A stretch of 64,000 nucleotides of DNA from Pseudomonas paraversuta (GTDB taxonomy: Bacteria; Pseudomonadota; Gammaproteobacteria; Pseudomonadales; Pseudomonadaceae), in the NCBI RefSeq assembly GCF_904063065.1, contig NZ_CAJFCL010000002.1:62001-126000 (forward strand). The letters are read 5' to 3'. A model generated the notes under the pieces. It saw nothing but the letters and a program-made list of their open reading frames with translations, searched no databases and was not told the DNA's origin. Below, one piece after another: positions 52,096-61,002 of the stretch. Made by a program: the position numbers and the translations under genes. Every line of letters begins with the position of its first letter. Position 1 is the first letter of the stretch.

Positions 52096-54528
52096 ATGTC
52101 GTACGCCCCGTTGAGACCCTGCCTGCTGGCGCTGACCATTACCCTGAGCATTGCCTGCCCTTTGGCTGCGGTGGCCGGGCCGCTGGCCAATGAACAGAGC
52201 GCCCTGCGTGCCTTTGACCTGCCGGCGGCGCCGCTGGGTGTGACACTGAGCCGGATTGCCCGTGACAGCCAGCTGACCCTGTCGGTAGCTCCTGCCTTGT
52301 TGCAGGGGAAAACCTCGGCCCCGGTACGGGGCATGTTCACCCCGCAGCAGGCCGCCGAGCGTGCCCTGGCAGGCAGCGGTCTGGGTTTGAACGTGACCCA
52401 GAGCGGTGCCCTGAGCGTTTACCCGCTGGCGGCAACGGGCACCTTGAATCTGGGAGCAACCACAGTATCGGGGCGTACCGCCGAGGACGCTCGCGGAGCG
52501 GTTGACGGTTTTGTTGCCACCCGATCGGCCACGGCCACTAAAACCGATACACCGATTCTGGAGATCCCGCAGACCATCAACGTGGTGACGGCGGATCAGG
52601 TGCAGGTCCAGGGCGCCCGCGATCTGACCCAGGCCCTGCGTTACACCCCGGGCCTGAGCACCAATGGCTACACCGACCGCAACACCATCGCCGATGAAAT
52701 CACCAGCCGCGGCTTTGCCCCGACCCTGCTTTATCTCGATGGCGCTTATTTGCCCTCGGCCGGGAGTCTGGGCGGCGCGCCACAGATCGACCCCTATACC
52801 CTGGAGCGCATCGAAGTTCTTAAAGGGCCGTCCTCGGTGCTCTACGGGCAGAATCAGCCCGGAGGCATGATCAATATGGTGTCCAAGCGGCCGAGTACCG
52901 AAGCCGCGCACCAGATCAAGGTCGGCACCGGCAGTTTCGATCGCTACAACCTGGCGTTTGACTTCACGGGGCCACTGGACGAGGCCAAAACCCTCAGTTA
53001 CCGGTTGATCGGGGTCGGCAATACCGGCAGCGAACAGGTGGACCACACCGAGGATTCACGCCAGCTGCTGGCGCCCAGCTTCAGCTGGATGCCTGACGAC
53101 GACACCGAGCTGACGCTGTATGCGCAAATCCAGCGCGATGACGCCCTGGCCGACTATCAGGCCTTGCCGGCGGTGGGCAGCCTGTATCGCAACTCCCAGG
53201 GCAACAGGATTGATCGTGATACGTTTCTGGGCGACTCGAAATGGAACGACTACAAGCGTGATCAATACGTGCTTGGCTATCAGTTTTCCCACGCTTTCAA
53301 TGAGGCCATGACCTATCGCCAGAGCCTGAGCTATATCGACGTCAACGACCGCTACAAAGGCTTTTACCTCAACCGTTTTGTCACCACCCCCGAGGGCATC
53401 AGTGACACCCACGCCAGTCGCACCAAGCTCGACTGGCGCCAGCAAAACAGTTCCTACAGTTTCGACAACCACCTGCAAAGCGACTTCACCACCGGCCCCC
53501 TGCAGCACACCCTGCTGGTGGGCCTGGACTACCGGGATTTTACCCGCAAGTATCAGGGCTACAACCTGTCGGGCAGTGAAATCATCGACCTCTACAACCC
53601 CACCAACTACCGCACCACGGGGGTGCCGACCCTGACCACCAAGTGGGATAACAGGGTCAAGCAAACCGGCTTCTATGTGCAGGATCAGATCAAGTTCGAC
53701 AACTTCATCCTGACCATTGGCGGGCGCCATGACTGGGCCAAAGTCGATAACAATGACCTGCTGGCCGATTCCCGGGAGATGCAAAACGACAACAAGTTTA
53801 CCGGGCGCGTGGGGCTGACCTACGTCACCTCGTTCGGGCTGGCACCCTATATCAGCTACACCGAATCGTTCCTGCCGTCAGTGGGGACCGCAGCTCCGGA
53901 GCGTGGGGGCAAGGCGTTCATCCCGCAATTGGGCAAGCAGTATGAAGTGGGGGTCAAGTATCAGCCTGACGACAGCACCTTGCTCACGGCGTCGGTGTTT
54001 CAGATCAAGCAGCAGAACGTGCTGACCGGTGACTTGCAGTACCAGGAGTATCAGATTCAGGAAGGTGAAGTCAGCTCGCGGGGGATCGAACTGGAAGGCA
54101 AAAGCAGCTTCAACAATATTGACCTGATTGCCTCGTTGTCCTACCTGGATGTGTTCTACAGCAAGTCCAACTATGGCAACCAGGGCAACCGCAGCGAAGC
54201 CCAGGCGCCATGGGCGGCGAGTGTGTGGACCGATTACCACTTCACCGGCAACCTGCTGCAGGGGGTGACCCTGGGCGGCGGTGCGCGTTACACCGGGAAG
54301 AATTACGGTGACTCGGACAACACCTTCAAAACCCCGTCATTCGTGATCTACGACGCCACCCTCAGCTATGACCTGGCGGCGCTGGACCCGGGGTTCAAAG
54401 GGGTGAGTACCAGCCTCAATGTGCAAAACCTGTTCGACCGCGAGTACGTCTCGTCGTGTAATTACAGCTTTGGCTGTTACTACGGCCAGCAACGGACTGC
54501 GGCGCTGGAAGTCAAATACGACTGGTGA
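52096..54528 (+). CDS. TonB-dependent siderophore transducer with N-terminal signalling domain (hydroxamate-type)
   Basis: An 810-residue outer-membrane receptor. A signal peptide (CPLAAVAG) is followed by an STN signalling domain (about 36-112: FDLPAAPLGVTLSRIARDSQLTLSVAP), a TonB-box region, the plug (ETPQ-type PILEIPQTINVVTADQV, RGFAPTLLYLDGAY) and the barrel. The C-terminus SCNYSFGCYYGQQRTAALEVKYDW with paired cysteines is typical of FhuA/FoxA/FiuA hydroxamate receptors, so ferrioxamine or ferrichrome is likely. It is transcribed with or behind FecI-FecR (102-bp gap), forming a cell-surface signalling system. Confidence 0.93.
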   Translation: MSYAPLRPCLLALTITLSIACPLAAVAGPLANEQSALRAFDLPAAPLGVTLSRIARDSQLTLSVAPALLQGKTSAPVRGMFTPQQAAERALAGSGLGLNVTQSGALSVYPLAATGTLNLGATTVSGRTAEDARGAVDGFVATRSATATKTDTPILEIPQTINVVTADQVQVQGARDLTQALRYTPGLSTNGYTDRNTIADEITSRGFAPTLLYLDGAYLPSAGSLGGAPQIDPYTLERIEVLKGPSSVLYGQNQPGGMINMVSKRPSTEAAHQIKVGTGSFDRYNLAFDFTGPLDEAKTLSYRLIGVGNTGSEQVDHTEDSRQLLAPSFSWMPDDDTELTLYAQIQRDDALADYQALPAVGSLYRNSQGNRIDRDTFLGDSKWNDYKRDQYVLGYQFSHAFNEAMTYRQSLSYIDVNDRYKGFYLNRFVTTPEGISDTHASRTKLDWRQQNSSYSFDNHLQSDFTTGPLQHTLLVGLDYRDFTRKYQGYNLSGSEIIDLYNPTNYRTTGVPTLTTKWDNRVKQTGFYVQDQIKFDNFILTIGGRHDWAKVDNNDLLADSREMQNDNKFTGRVGLTYVTSFGLAPYISYTESFLPSVGTAAPERGGKAFIPQLGKQYEVGVKYQPDDSTLLTASVFQIKQQNVLTGDLQYQEYQIQEGEVSSRGIELEGKSSFNNIDLIASLSYLDVFYSKSNYGNQGNRSEAQAPWAASVWTDYHFTGNLLQGVTLGGGARYTGKNYGDSDNTFKTPSFVIYDATLSYDLAALDPGFKGVSTSLNVQNLFDREYVSSCNYSFGCYYGQQRTAALEVKYDW

Positions 54529-54555
54529 TACCGGGGCTTTACGGGCTTGTTTGGT

Positions 54556-54580
54556 GGGCAGGATTGATCTGCCCCCCGGT
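54556..54580 (+). terminator. Possible terminator after the receptor gene
   Basis: A GGGCAG / CTGCCC stem with a 7-base loop is followed by a short CCCGGTTTT tract. Confidence 0.35.
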
Positions 54581-54614
54581 TTTGCGCACCGCTAATCGCA
54601 GCCTTTATGGGCTT

Positions 54615-55859
54615 TCAACGGCGCAGTTTGAGTGCGCTGGCCAGGCTGATGGCCAGCGGCAGGCGCGGTAACAAGGTGGCCTGGTAGGCGTGGTACAGAT
54701 CGCCCTTGCCGGGCCATATTTTTTCCGAAGGCTGATTGTCAGGCCCCAGTTCGTGGTGCCAGCTACCGTGCTGGCGATCGATCAGGTGCAGGTCGATGTA
54801 GTCCCAGAAGCACTGATACCAGACTTCATATTCCTGCTCGCCGGTGCGTTGCAACAAGGCCGCCGCTGCTGCCGAGGCTTCGGCCAGGGTCCAGTGCAGG
54901 CGTTCGCGCACCACGGGCCGGTTGTCCCAGTCCAGGGTGTAAACAATGCCGGTGTCACCATCGACATTCCAGCCATGCAGGCTGGCACTGTGGAACAGCT
55001 GGCGGGCGTCTTCGAGCAACCAGGCGGGCGCGGGCAGGCCGCGCTGCTTGCGCGCAGCTTCCAGGTGCAGCAGCAGGCGCGCCCATTCAAAGGCGTGACC
55101 CGGGGTTTTACCGAAGGGGCGGAATGGGTCGCACGGATGGTCCCGGTTGTACTCCGGCAACGGCTGCCACCGGGCATCGAAGTGTTCGACGGGCAGGTAG
55201 GCGGACTGCGCGGCGTGCTGGTGGATCACCCGCTCGCTGATGCGCAGGGCGCGCTCCAGCCACAGGTCCTGGTCGAGCACGTCGGCCAGGGCGAGAAAGG
55301 TTTCGGTGCCGTGCATATTGCTGTTGGCCCCGCGATACGCTTCGCAGTCGCTCCAGTCACTAGCGAAGGACTCCAGCAGGGCACCTTCGTCTTCGCACCA
55401 GAACCGTGTTTCCAGCACCGCTACCGCTTCATCCAGTAATGCACTGGCGCCCGGGCGCCCGGCCACCACTGCGGAGCTGGCGGCCAGGGCGACAAATGCA
55501 TGCAGGTACGCGGCTTTGCGGGTGTTGCCATCCTGCGCGTCGGGGGCGGCGAACCAGCCGCCGTGCACGCCATCGCGCAAGGCCCCGACCAGTGCCTTCA
55601 GGCCGTGGTCGATCAACGGTGCGCAACCCGGCAGGCCCTGGATATGGGCCAGGGCGAAACTGTGAACCATACGGGCGGTGGTTACTGTGTCTGCCGGGGC
55701 ATCGTCTGCGCGCTGGCCAAAGCGGTCAAGGCCGGCGAAACCGGAGGGAACACGGGCGGCCTTGGCGAAATCCAGCAGGGTCTGGCCCTGGGCGTGCAGC
55801 CACTGTTGATGGGGGGCGGAGGTCAGCCAGCTGTCGCTGGTCCGGGTGAGATCGGTCAT
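54615..55859 (-). CDS. AGE-family sugar isomerase/epimerase
   Basis: A 414-residue (alpha/alpha)6-barrel protein of the N-acylglucosamine 2-epimerase family, cytoplasmic. Conserved parts are TARMVHSFALAH, HAFVALAASSAV, RGANSNMHGTETFLALAD, KTPGHAFEWARLLL with its catalytic-type His, and WYQCFWDYIDLHLIDRQHGSWHHE. Relatives are mannose or sulfoquinovose isomerases (YihS) and cellobiose epimerases; the sugar here is probably mannose/fructose-like. It stands alone between the iron set and hcn. Confidence 0.87.
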   Translation of the reverse strand: MTDLTRTSDSWLTSAPHQQWLHAQGQTLLDFAKAARVPSGFAGLDRFGQRADDAPADTVTTARMVHSFALAHIQGLPGCAPLIDHGLKALVGALRDGVHGGWFAAPDAQDGNTRKAAYLHAFVALAASSAVVAGRPGASALLDEAVAVLETRFWCEDEGALLESFASDWSDCEAYRGANSNMHGTETFLALADVLDQDLWLERALRISERVIHQHAAQSAYLPVEHFDARWQPLPEYNRDHPCDPFRPFGKTPGHAFEWARLLLHLEAARKQRGLPAPAWLLEDARQLFHSASLHGWNVDGDTGIVYTLDWDNRPVVRERLHWTLAEASAAAAALLQRTGEQEYEVWYQCFWDYIDLHLIDRQHGSWHHELGPDNQPSEKIWPGKGDLYHAYQATLLPRLPLAISLASALKLRR

Positions 55860-55950
55860 GGGCCACCTGTGCGGTTCTTGTGATTATCTGGCGCTCGCAG
55901 CCTAAGGGATTGGCTGCAAAGTAGAAAGCTGAAACCTTTCATTACGGCAA

Positions 55951-55972
55951 GGACAAGCCCGCTGCCACAGGC
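55951..55972. repeat. Single REP half-site
   Basis: GGACAAGCCCGCTGCCACAG matches one arm of the large array. It lies between the AGE gene and the LysR gene. Confidence 0.5.
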
Positions 55973-55987
55973 CGTGGCAACGGCCGG

Positions 55988-56851
55988 TCAAATCTCCGGG
56001 ATCCAGCGCTGGGACCAGTCGCTGTCGCGCTTGACCACCTCCCGCAGCAGTTCGATAGCCTGTTGCAAGGCGCTACCGTCGCGTTCGCGGGAATACACCA
56101 GATAGGTCGGGTAACTGAACTCGGGGGCCTTGGGAACGCGCTCCAGCGCGCCGCTGTCCAGATAACTCTGAACCACCCGGGTGCGAAAGTAGCCGCTGCC
56201 GCCGTTTTCCAGAATGTAGTGCAATGCCACCGGCCCCAGGTTGAAGCTGATGGCGGCCCGCGCCCGGTCCGGCAGTGCTGCGTCATGCTGGCGGCGGAAG
56301 TCCTCGCCCCAGTCCACATACACATAGGGTTCGGGCATGGCGGGGCGGCGGATCTGAATCAGTTTTTCCTCCAGCAATTGCTCCACCTGCACCCCGGGCC
56401 AATACACCGGCTGATAGACCAGTGCCGCGTCCAGCAGGCCCATTTCAACCTGCTCCAACAATTGCTCGCCGTCGCGAATCTGCACCCGCAAGGCGTGGGT
56501 GTCCAGGTGTTCGCGCAGGGCTTTGGCCCAGCTCAGAATCAGCGGGTTGCACAGGCTGACTTCACCGCCGATGTGCAGCATCTGGTGCAAGCCTTCGGGG
56601 CGCGGCAGATCCCGTCGTGCGGCTTCCCAGGTCTGCAGCAGCTGATTGGCGTAGACCACGAAGGCTTCCCCGTCGCAGGTCAGTCTGGCGCCTGCGCGGT
56701 TGCGAATGAACAGCGTCACGCCGAGCAGGCTTTCGAGTTTTTGCACCCGGGCCGTGACGGCTGTCTGGGTGACATGAAGTTTCTCGGCGGCACTCGCGAG
56801 GCTGCCGCAGCGAACAATTTCGAGAAAGGTCCGGGCCAGGTCGAGGTCCAT
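55988..56851 (-). CDS. LysR-family regulator divergent from hcnABC
   Basis: A 287-residue LysR regulator when started at the ATG at 56851 (an upstream in-frame TTG lacks support). The HTH is LARTFLEIVRCGSLASAAEKLHVTQTAVTARVQKLE, and the effector domain begins near residue 85. It is divergent from hcnA with 180 bp between starts. It may regulate cyanide synthesis or simply be a neighbour. Confidence 0.88.
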   Translation of the reverse strand: MDLDLARTFLEIVRCGSLASAAEKLHVTQTAVTARVQKLESLLGVTLFIRNRAGARLTCDGEAFVVYANQLLQTWEAARRDLPRPEGLHQMLHIGGEVSLCNPLILSWAKALREHLDTHALRVQIRDGEQLLEQVEMGLLDAALVYQPVYWPGVQVEQLLEEKLIQIRRPAMPEPYVYVDWGEDFRRQHDAALPDRARAAISFNLGPVALHYILENGGSGYFRTRVVQSYLDSGALERVPKAPEFSYPTYLVYSRERDGSALQQAIELLREVVKRDSDWSQRWIPEI

Positions 56852-56922
56852 GATCGCGCCAGTCTGCAAGGGGCCGTCAGTGTAAGGCTAACGGGTCAAA
56901 AAACATAAATACCGACCTTATA

Positions 56923-56936
56923 GTGGCCTGCATCAA
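56923..56936 (+). promoter_or_regulatory. Candidate ANR (FNR-type) box upstream of hcnA
   Basis: GTGGCCTGCATCAA differs in one base from the hcn-type ANR site TTGGC-N4-ATCAA. It lies 96 bp before the hcnA start codon. ANR activation of hcnA under low oxygen is established in P. aeruginosa and P. protegens; here it is inferred. Confidence 0.7.
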
Positions 56937-57030
56937 TGTCTGATTTTTATATTCAGCTAACGTCACCTGCCCTGGCACAGGGTGCCAGTGGTTTGCCGAA
57001 CTGCAACACACACAAAAAAGGGATACCAGA

Positions 57031-57038
57031 CATGGATG
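57031..57038 (+). promoter_or_regulatory. RsmA/RsmE binding motif over the hcnA start codon
   Basis: CATGGATG matches CANGGAYG fully and contains the ATG start. In related pseudomonads Rsm proteins repress hcnA translation at a site near the ribosome-binding site until Gac-controlled small RNAs remove them. Confidence 0.6.
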
Positions 57039-57349
57039 ACTTGAACCGCCAGTACGACATTCAACCTTTGATAAAGGCTGACATGTCGATCCTGATCAAT
57101 GGGCAGGCGGTAAATGCAGCTAAAGGAGAGACCGTGCTCAGCGTGTTGAATGCAGTGGGGGTGCGCCAATTGTCACCGAACGATCACGGTGAAATGAATG
57201 GTGCTTATTGCGGCATGGGGGTGTGCTATTGCTGCCTGGTCAAGATCGATGGCCGGCACAAACGCCGGGCCTGCCAGACCCTGGTGCAGCCGGGGATGAG
57301 CGTGGAAACCGGGACCAACCGGGTCACTGCACAAGAGGCTGTGTTATGA
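57032..57349 (+). CDS. hcnA: Hydrogen cyanide synthase subunit HcnA (2Fe-2S)
   Basis: A 105-residue ferredoxin-like subunit of the membrane-bound enzyme that oxidises glycine to HCN and CO2. The opening LNRQYDIQPLIKADM and the Fe-S segment GAYCGMGVCYCCLVKIDGRH match HcnA of other pseudomonads. Cys60, Cys65, Cys68 and Cys81 (C-x4-C-x2-C-x12-C) bind the cluster. The start at MDDLNRQ is chosen over a longer frame from 56936, which would place the ANR box in the coding region. Its stop overlaps hcnB by 4 bases. Confidence 0.95.
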   Translation: MDDLNRQYDIQPLIKADMSILINGQAVNAAKGETVLSVLNAVGVRQLSPNDHGEMNGAYCGMGVCYCCLVKIDGRHKRRACQTLVQPGMSVETGTNRVTAQEAVL

Positions 57350-58743
57350 GCCCGGATCCGGTGATTGTCGGCGGTGGTCCGGCGGCTATTTCGGCAGCTA
57401 TCGAGCTGGCGCAGCATGGAGTGCGCAGCACCTTGCTGGAAGAAGCCTCCAGACTGGGTGGCGTGGTTTATCGCGGGCCATTGCGTGAAGGTGTCGAGCT
57501 CGACTATCTGGGGGAGCGCTACAAGGATGCACTGCACAAACTGCACGCAGAGTTTGCCGACATTGCCCACTCGGTAGATGTGCGCCTCAACCACCGCGTA
57601 GTCGGCGGGCAGGGCGAACACAGCCTGCAAGTGCTGGACCCGGATGAACGTCTGCAGGAAGTCGGCTTCGGCCAGCTGCTGCTGGGCGCCGGGTGCCATG
57701 AGCGCAGCGTGCCGTTTCCTGGCTGGACCATTCCCGGGGTGATCATGCTTGGCGGTCTGCAACTGCAGATCAAAAGTGGCGTGGTCAAACCCCGTGGGCC
57801 GACGCTGATCGTCGGCACCGGGCCGCTGTTGATGCTGGTGGCGTGCCAGTTGCACGCGGCGGGTGTTGAAGTGGCCGGTGTGTATGAGGCCTGTGAATTT
57901 ACCCGGATTGCCAAGGAAAGCCTGGCGCTGCTGAACCAGCCCCAGCTGTTTCTCGACGGCTTGAGCATGCTGATGTACCTCAAGCGCCACGGCGTGACCG
58001 TGCGTTACGGTTGGGGCGTAGTGCAGGCGCGGGGTGACGGCGAGCTGAGCGAAGTCATAGTGGCGCCGTACTCCGACACCTGGCAACCGGACCTGAGCAA
58101 GGCGCAACCGGTCATGGCCCGTACGCTGGCGGTGGGCTACGGCTTTATCCCCCGTACGCAACTGACTCAGCAAATGGGTCTTGATCACGCCTACAACGTC
58201 GACGGCTACCTGGCTGTCAAAGCCGATACCTGGCAGCGCAGCAATCAGCCGCACATCCACCTGGCCGGTGATGTCACCGGCATGCGCGGCGGTGAAGCGG
58301 CGATGCTCACCGGACGGATCGCGGCGTTATCGATTTTGCTCCAGCGCGGGGTTCTGAGCGAGAAACAGGCCCGGGCCCAGCGGCGGGTTTATCTTTCACG
58401 GCTCAACACCATCGTGCGCTTTCGTGGCGCCATCGATCGCTATACCCAACGCGGTACGCGCCAGATCGAATTGCCCCAGGCGGACACAGTGGTTTGCCGC
58501 TGCGAGAACGTCACCCGAGCCGACATCGACCTGGCCCTTAGCCAGGGGGTGCAGGACATGGCCAGCCTGAAAATGCGCACGCGGGTCAGCATGGGCGACT
58601 GTCAGGGCCGGATGTGCGTCGGCTACTGCAGTGATCGCCTGCGCGAGTCCACCGGCCGCCAGGATGTGGGCTGGTTGCGCCCGCGTTTTCCGCTGGAACC
58701 GGTGCCGTTTTCGGCTTTTACCAATGCCTGCAAGGATGCCTGA
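57346..58743 (+). CDS. hcnB: Hydrogen cyanide synthase subunit HcnB
   Basis: A 465-residue FAD-dependent subunit. The N-terminal dinucleotide site is VIVGGGPAAISAAIELAQHG, a second nucleotide-binding region follows LIVGTGPLLMLVACQL, and the C-terminus has a BFD-like [2Fe-2S] cysteine group (VVCRCENVTRADID, then GDCQGRMCVGYC). It starts by ATGA overlap with hcnA and ends 1 bp before hcnC. Length and order fit hcnB. Confidence 0.95.
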   Translation: MSPDPVIVGGGPAAISAAIELAQHGVRSTLLEEASRLGGVVYRGPLREGVELDYLGERYKDALHKLHAEFADIAHSVDVRLNHRVVGGQGEHSLQVLDPDERLQEVGFGQLLLGAGCHERSVPFPGWTIPGVIMLGGLQLQIKSGVVKPRGPTLIVGTGPLLMLVACQLHAAGVEVAGVYEACEFTRIAKESLALLNQPQLFLDGLSMLMYLKRHGVTVRYGWGVVQARGDGELSEVIVAPYSDTWQPDLSKAQPVMARTLAVGYGFIPRTQLTQQMGLDHAYNVDGYLAVKADTWQRSNQPHIHLAGDVTGMRGGEAAMLTGRIAALSILLQRGVLSEKQARAQRRVYLSRLNTIVRFRGAIDRYTQRGTRQIELPQADTVVCRCENVTRADIDLALSQGVQDMASLKMRTRVSMGDCQGRMCVGYCSDRLRESTGRQDVGWLRPRFPLEPVPFSAFTNACKDA

Positions 58744-58744
58744 C

Positions 58745-60001
58745 ATGATCAAGACATATGACGTTGTAATCGCCGGTGGTGGCGTTATCGGTGCTTCCTG
58801 TGCCTACCACCTGTCCCGTCGCAAAGACCTGAAAGTGGCGATGATCGACTGCAAGCGCCCGGGCAATGCCAGCCGCGCGTCGGCGGGTGGTCTTTGGGCC
58901 ATCGGCGAGTCTGTCGGGCTTGGCTGCGGAGTGATCTTTTTTCGCATGATGTCTGCCGAGCGCAAGCGTGAAGCCCAGGGTACGGCAGTGATCGTCGACT
59001 CCAGCACCCCGCATATCCTGCCGGAGTGTTTCTTTGACTTCGCCCTGCAGTCCAATGCGCTGTACCCGGGCCTGCATCAGGAAATGATCGAAAAGCACGG
59101 CATGGACTTCAAGTTCGAGCGTACCGGGCTCAAGTACGTGATTTACGACGATGAAGACCGTCTCTACGCCGAGCATATCGTTGCCAACATCCCGCACCTG
59201 AGCGACGAGGTGCGCTGGCTTGACCAGGCTGCCTTGCGCGAGTCCGAGCCGAGCGTCAGCCATGACGCCCTGGGGGCGCTGGAGTTTCTCTGTGACCACC
59301 AGGTGAGCCCGTTCCGGCTGACCGATGCCTACACCGAAGGTGCGCGGCAAAATGGCGTCGACCTGTACTTCAACAGCAACGTCACCGAGGTGCTGCGTCA
59401 GGGCAGCAAGGTGGTGGGGGTACGAACTGACAACCAGGGTGCATTTCACTGCAAGACCCTGATCAATGCTGCCGGCGCCTGGGCCGCAGAACTCAGCGTG
59501 ATGGCCACGGACCTGAGCATCCCCGTGGCGCCGGTCAAGGGCCAGATCGTCTTGACCGAGCGCATGCCCAAGCTGCTTAACGGCTGCCTGACCACCAGCG
59601 ACTGTTACCTGGCGCAAAAGGACAATGGAGAAATCCTGATTGGTAGTACCACCGAAGACAAGGGGTTCGACGTGAGCACCACCTTCCCGGAGATTGCCGG
59701 TTTGGTGCAGGGGGCGATGCGTTGCATTCCAGAGCTCAAAGACGTCAACCTCAAGCGCACCTGGGCCGGGTTGCGCCCGGGGTCGCCGGATGAACTGCCG
59801 ATTTTGGGGCCGATGGCAGGGGTTGAAGGGTACTTGAACGCCTGCGGGCATTTCCGTACCGGCATCCTGACCTCGGCGATCACCGGGGTCATGCTGGATG
59901 CGCTGGTGCGTGATCAACCGTTGCCGCTGGATGTCACGCCGTTTCTGGCGGACAGGTTTAACCTGCAACCGGTGGGGTTAAAAAAAGTGATAGGCGCCTG
60001 A
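58745..60001 (+). CDS. hcnC: Hydrogen cyanide synthase subunit HcnC
   Basis: A 418-residue D-amino acid/glycine oxidase-type flavoprotein. It has the N-terminal FAD motif VVIAGGGVIGASCAYHLSRR, the HcnC-typical stretch RASAGGLWAIGESVGLGCGV, and the C-terminal WAGLRPGSPDELPILGP and CGHFRTGILTSAITG. It carries out glycine oxidation with HcnAB. The ATG at 58745 is 1 bp after the hcnB stop. No defect was seen, so the operon should be functional. Confidence 0.95.
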   Translation: MIKTYDVVIAGGGVIGASCAYHLSRRKDLKVAMIDCKRPGNASRASAGGLWAIGESVGLGCGVIFFRMMSAERKREAQGTAVIVDSSTPHILPECFFDFALQSNALYPGLHQEMIEKHGMDFKFERTGLKYVIYDDEDRLYAEHIVANIPHLSDEVRWLDQAALRESEPSVSHDALGALEFLCDHQVSPFRLTDAYTEGARQNGVDLYFNSNVTEVLRQGSKVVGVRTDNQGAFHCKTLINAAGAWAAELSVMATDLSIPVAPVKGQIVLTERMPKLLNGCLTTSDCYLAQKDNGEILIGSTTEDKGFDVSTTFPEIAGLVQGAMRCIPELKDVNLKRTWAGLRPGSPDELPILGPMAGVEGYLNACGHFRTGILTSAITGVMLDALVRDQPLPLDVTPFLADRFNLQPVGLKKVIGA

Positions 60002-60016
60002 AGGGCGTCAGGGCTT

Positions 60017-60098
60017 GTAGTCGCTGACGAAAAACGAGGCTGCGATCCCCGATCTGCCAAGGCTGCGCCGTGGATCGCAGCCTTCGGCAGCGACTGCG
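60017..60098. repeat. Long inverted repeat, same family as at 12339
   Basis: Arms GTAGTCGCTGACGA...ACGAGGCTGCGATCC and GGATCGCAGCC...GCAGCGACTGC surround a short core. It lies after hcnC and may end that transcript. Confidence 0.75.
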
Positions 60099-60201
60099 GT
60101 GATTGCGGGTTGTGCAGGTAACGCCAATATTGCGCTTTGAACTCCTGTAGCCCTGCATGGGTCAGCCGTTATGCCCATTCATAAAGCAGGCGCAGACAAC
60201 C

Positions 60202-61002
60202 ATGCAGATTTCTCTCGCGCATCAGGTCGCCCTGGTCACCGGGGCCAGTTCCGGGCTGGGGGCTGCCAGCGCCCGGGCCCTGGCGGCTGCCGGTGCCTCG
60301 GTGGTCCTCAACTACAACTCCCAGGCAGCTCCCGCCCAGGCACTGGCAGACGAAATCAACGCCGCAGGCGGCAAAGCCATTGCCCTGGGCGCCGATGTAT
60401 CGAAAGAGGCTGAAGTTGAACGCCTGTTTGCACAAACCCTGGATGCTTTCGGCTATCTCGACATTCTGGTCGCTAATTCAGGGCTGCAGAGAGACGCCGC
60501 AATCACCGACATGACCCTGGAACAATGGAACACCGTCATCGGTGTCAATCTCACCGGCCAGTTCCTGTGCGCGCGCTCAGCCCTGAAGATCTTCAACCGT
60601 CAGGGCGTTCGTGAAGGCGTGTCCTGTGCAGCAGGCAAAATTATTCATATGAGCTCTGTGCACCAACTGATTCCCTGGGCCGGGCATGTGAACTATGCAG
60701 CCTCCAAGGGCGGCGTTGAAATGCTGATGCGCAGCCTCGCGCAGGAAGTCAGCGAGCAAAAGATCCGGGTCAACGGCATTGCCCCCGGGGCCATTCGCAC
60801 GGCAATCAATCGCGACGTGACCCAAGGCGCGGCCGAGAAGAAACTGCTGAAACTGATCCCCTATGGTCGCGTCGGTGAGCCCGGGGATGTGGCCAGCGCG
60901 GTGGTGTGGCTGGCCAGCGATGCCTCGGATTATGTAGTAGGGACTACCTTGTTTATCGATGGCGGCATGAGCCTTTATCCGGAGTTCCGTGACAATGGTT
61001 AA
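60202..61002 (+). CDS. SDR-family dehydrogenase, glucose 1-dehydrogenase-like
   Basis: A 266-residue SDR resembling glucose 1-dehydrogenases. Cofactor loop TGASSGLGAASA, NSGLQRD in place of the usual NNAG, catalytic Ser in HMSSVHQL and YAASKGG for Tyr/Lys, and the C-terminal FIDGGMSLYP. Starting at MQISLAHQ (60202) removes an unconserved extension. It overlaps the GH15 gene by 8 bp, indicating joint expression and perhaps a glucose-related pathway. Confidence 0.87.
   Translation: MQISLAHQVALVTGASSGLGAASARALAAAGASVVLNYNSQAAPAQALADEINAAGGKAIALGADVSKEAEVERLFAQTLDAFGYLDILVANSGLQRDAAITDMTLEQWNTVIGVNLTGQFLCARSALKIFNRQGVREGVSCAAGKIIHMSSVHQLIPWAGHVNYAASKGGVEMLMRSLAQEVSEQKIRVNGIAPGAIRTAINRDVTQGAAEKKLLKLIPYGRVGEPGDVASAVVWLASDASDYVVGTTLFIDGGMSLYPEFRDNG

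Noticed and set aside
56936..57031. Longer hcnA frame beginning at 56936
   Set aside because: It would translate through the promoter region next to the ANR-like box; HcnA homologues begin at the position corresponding to 57032.
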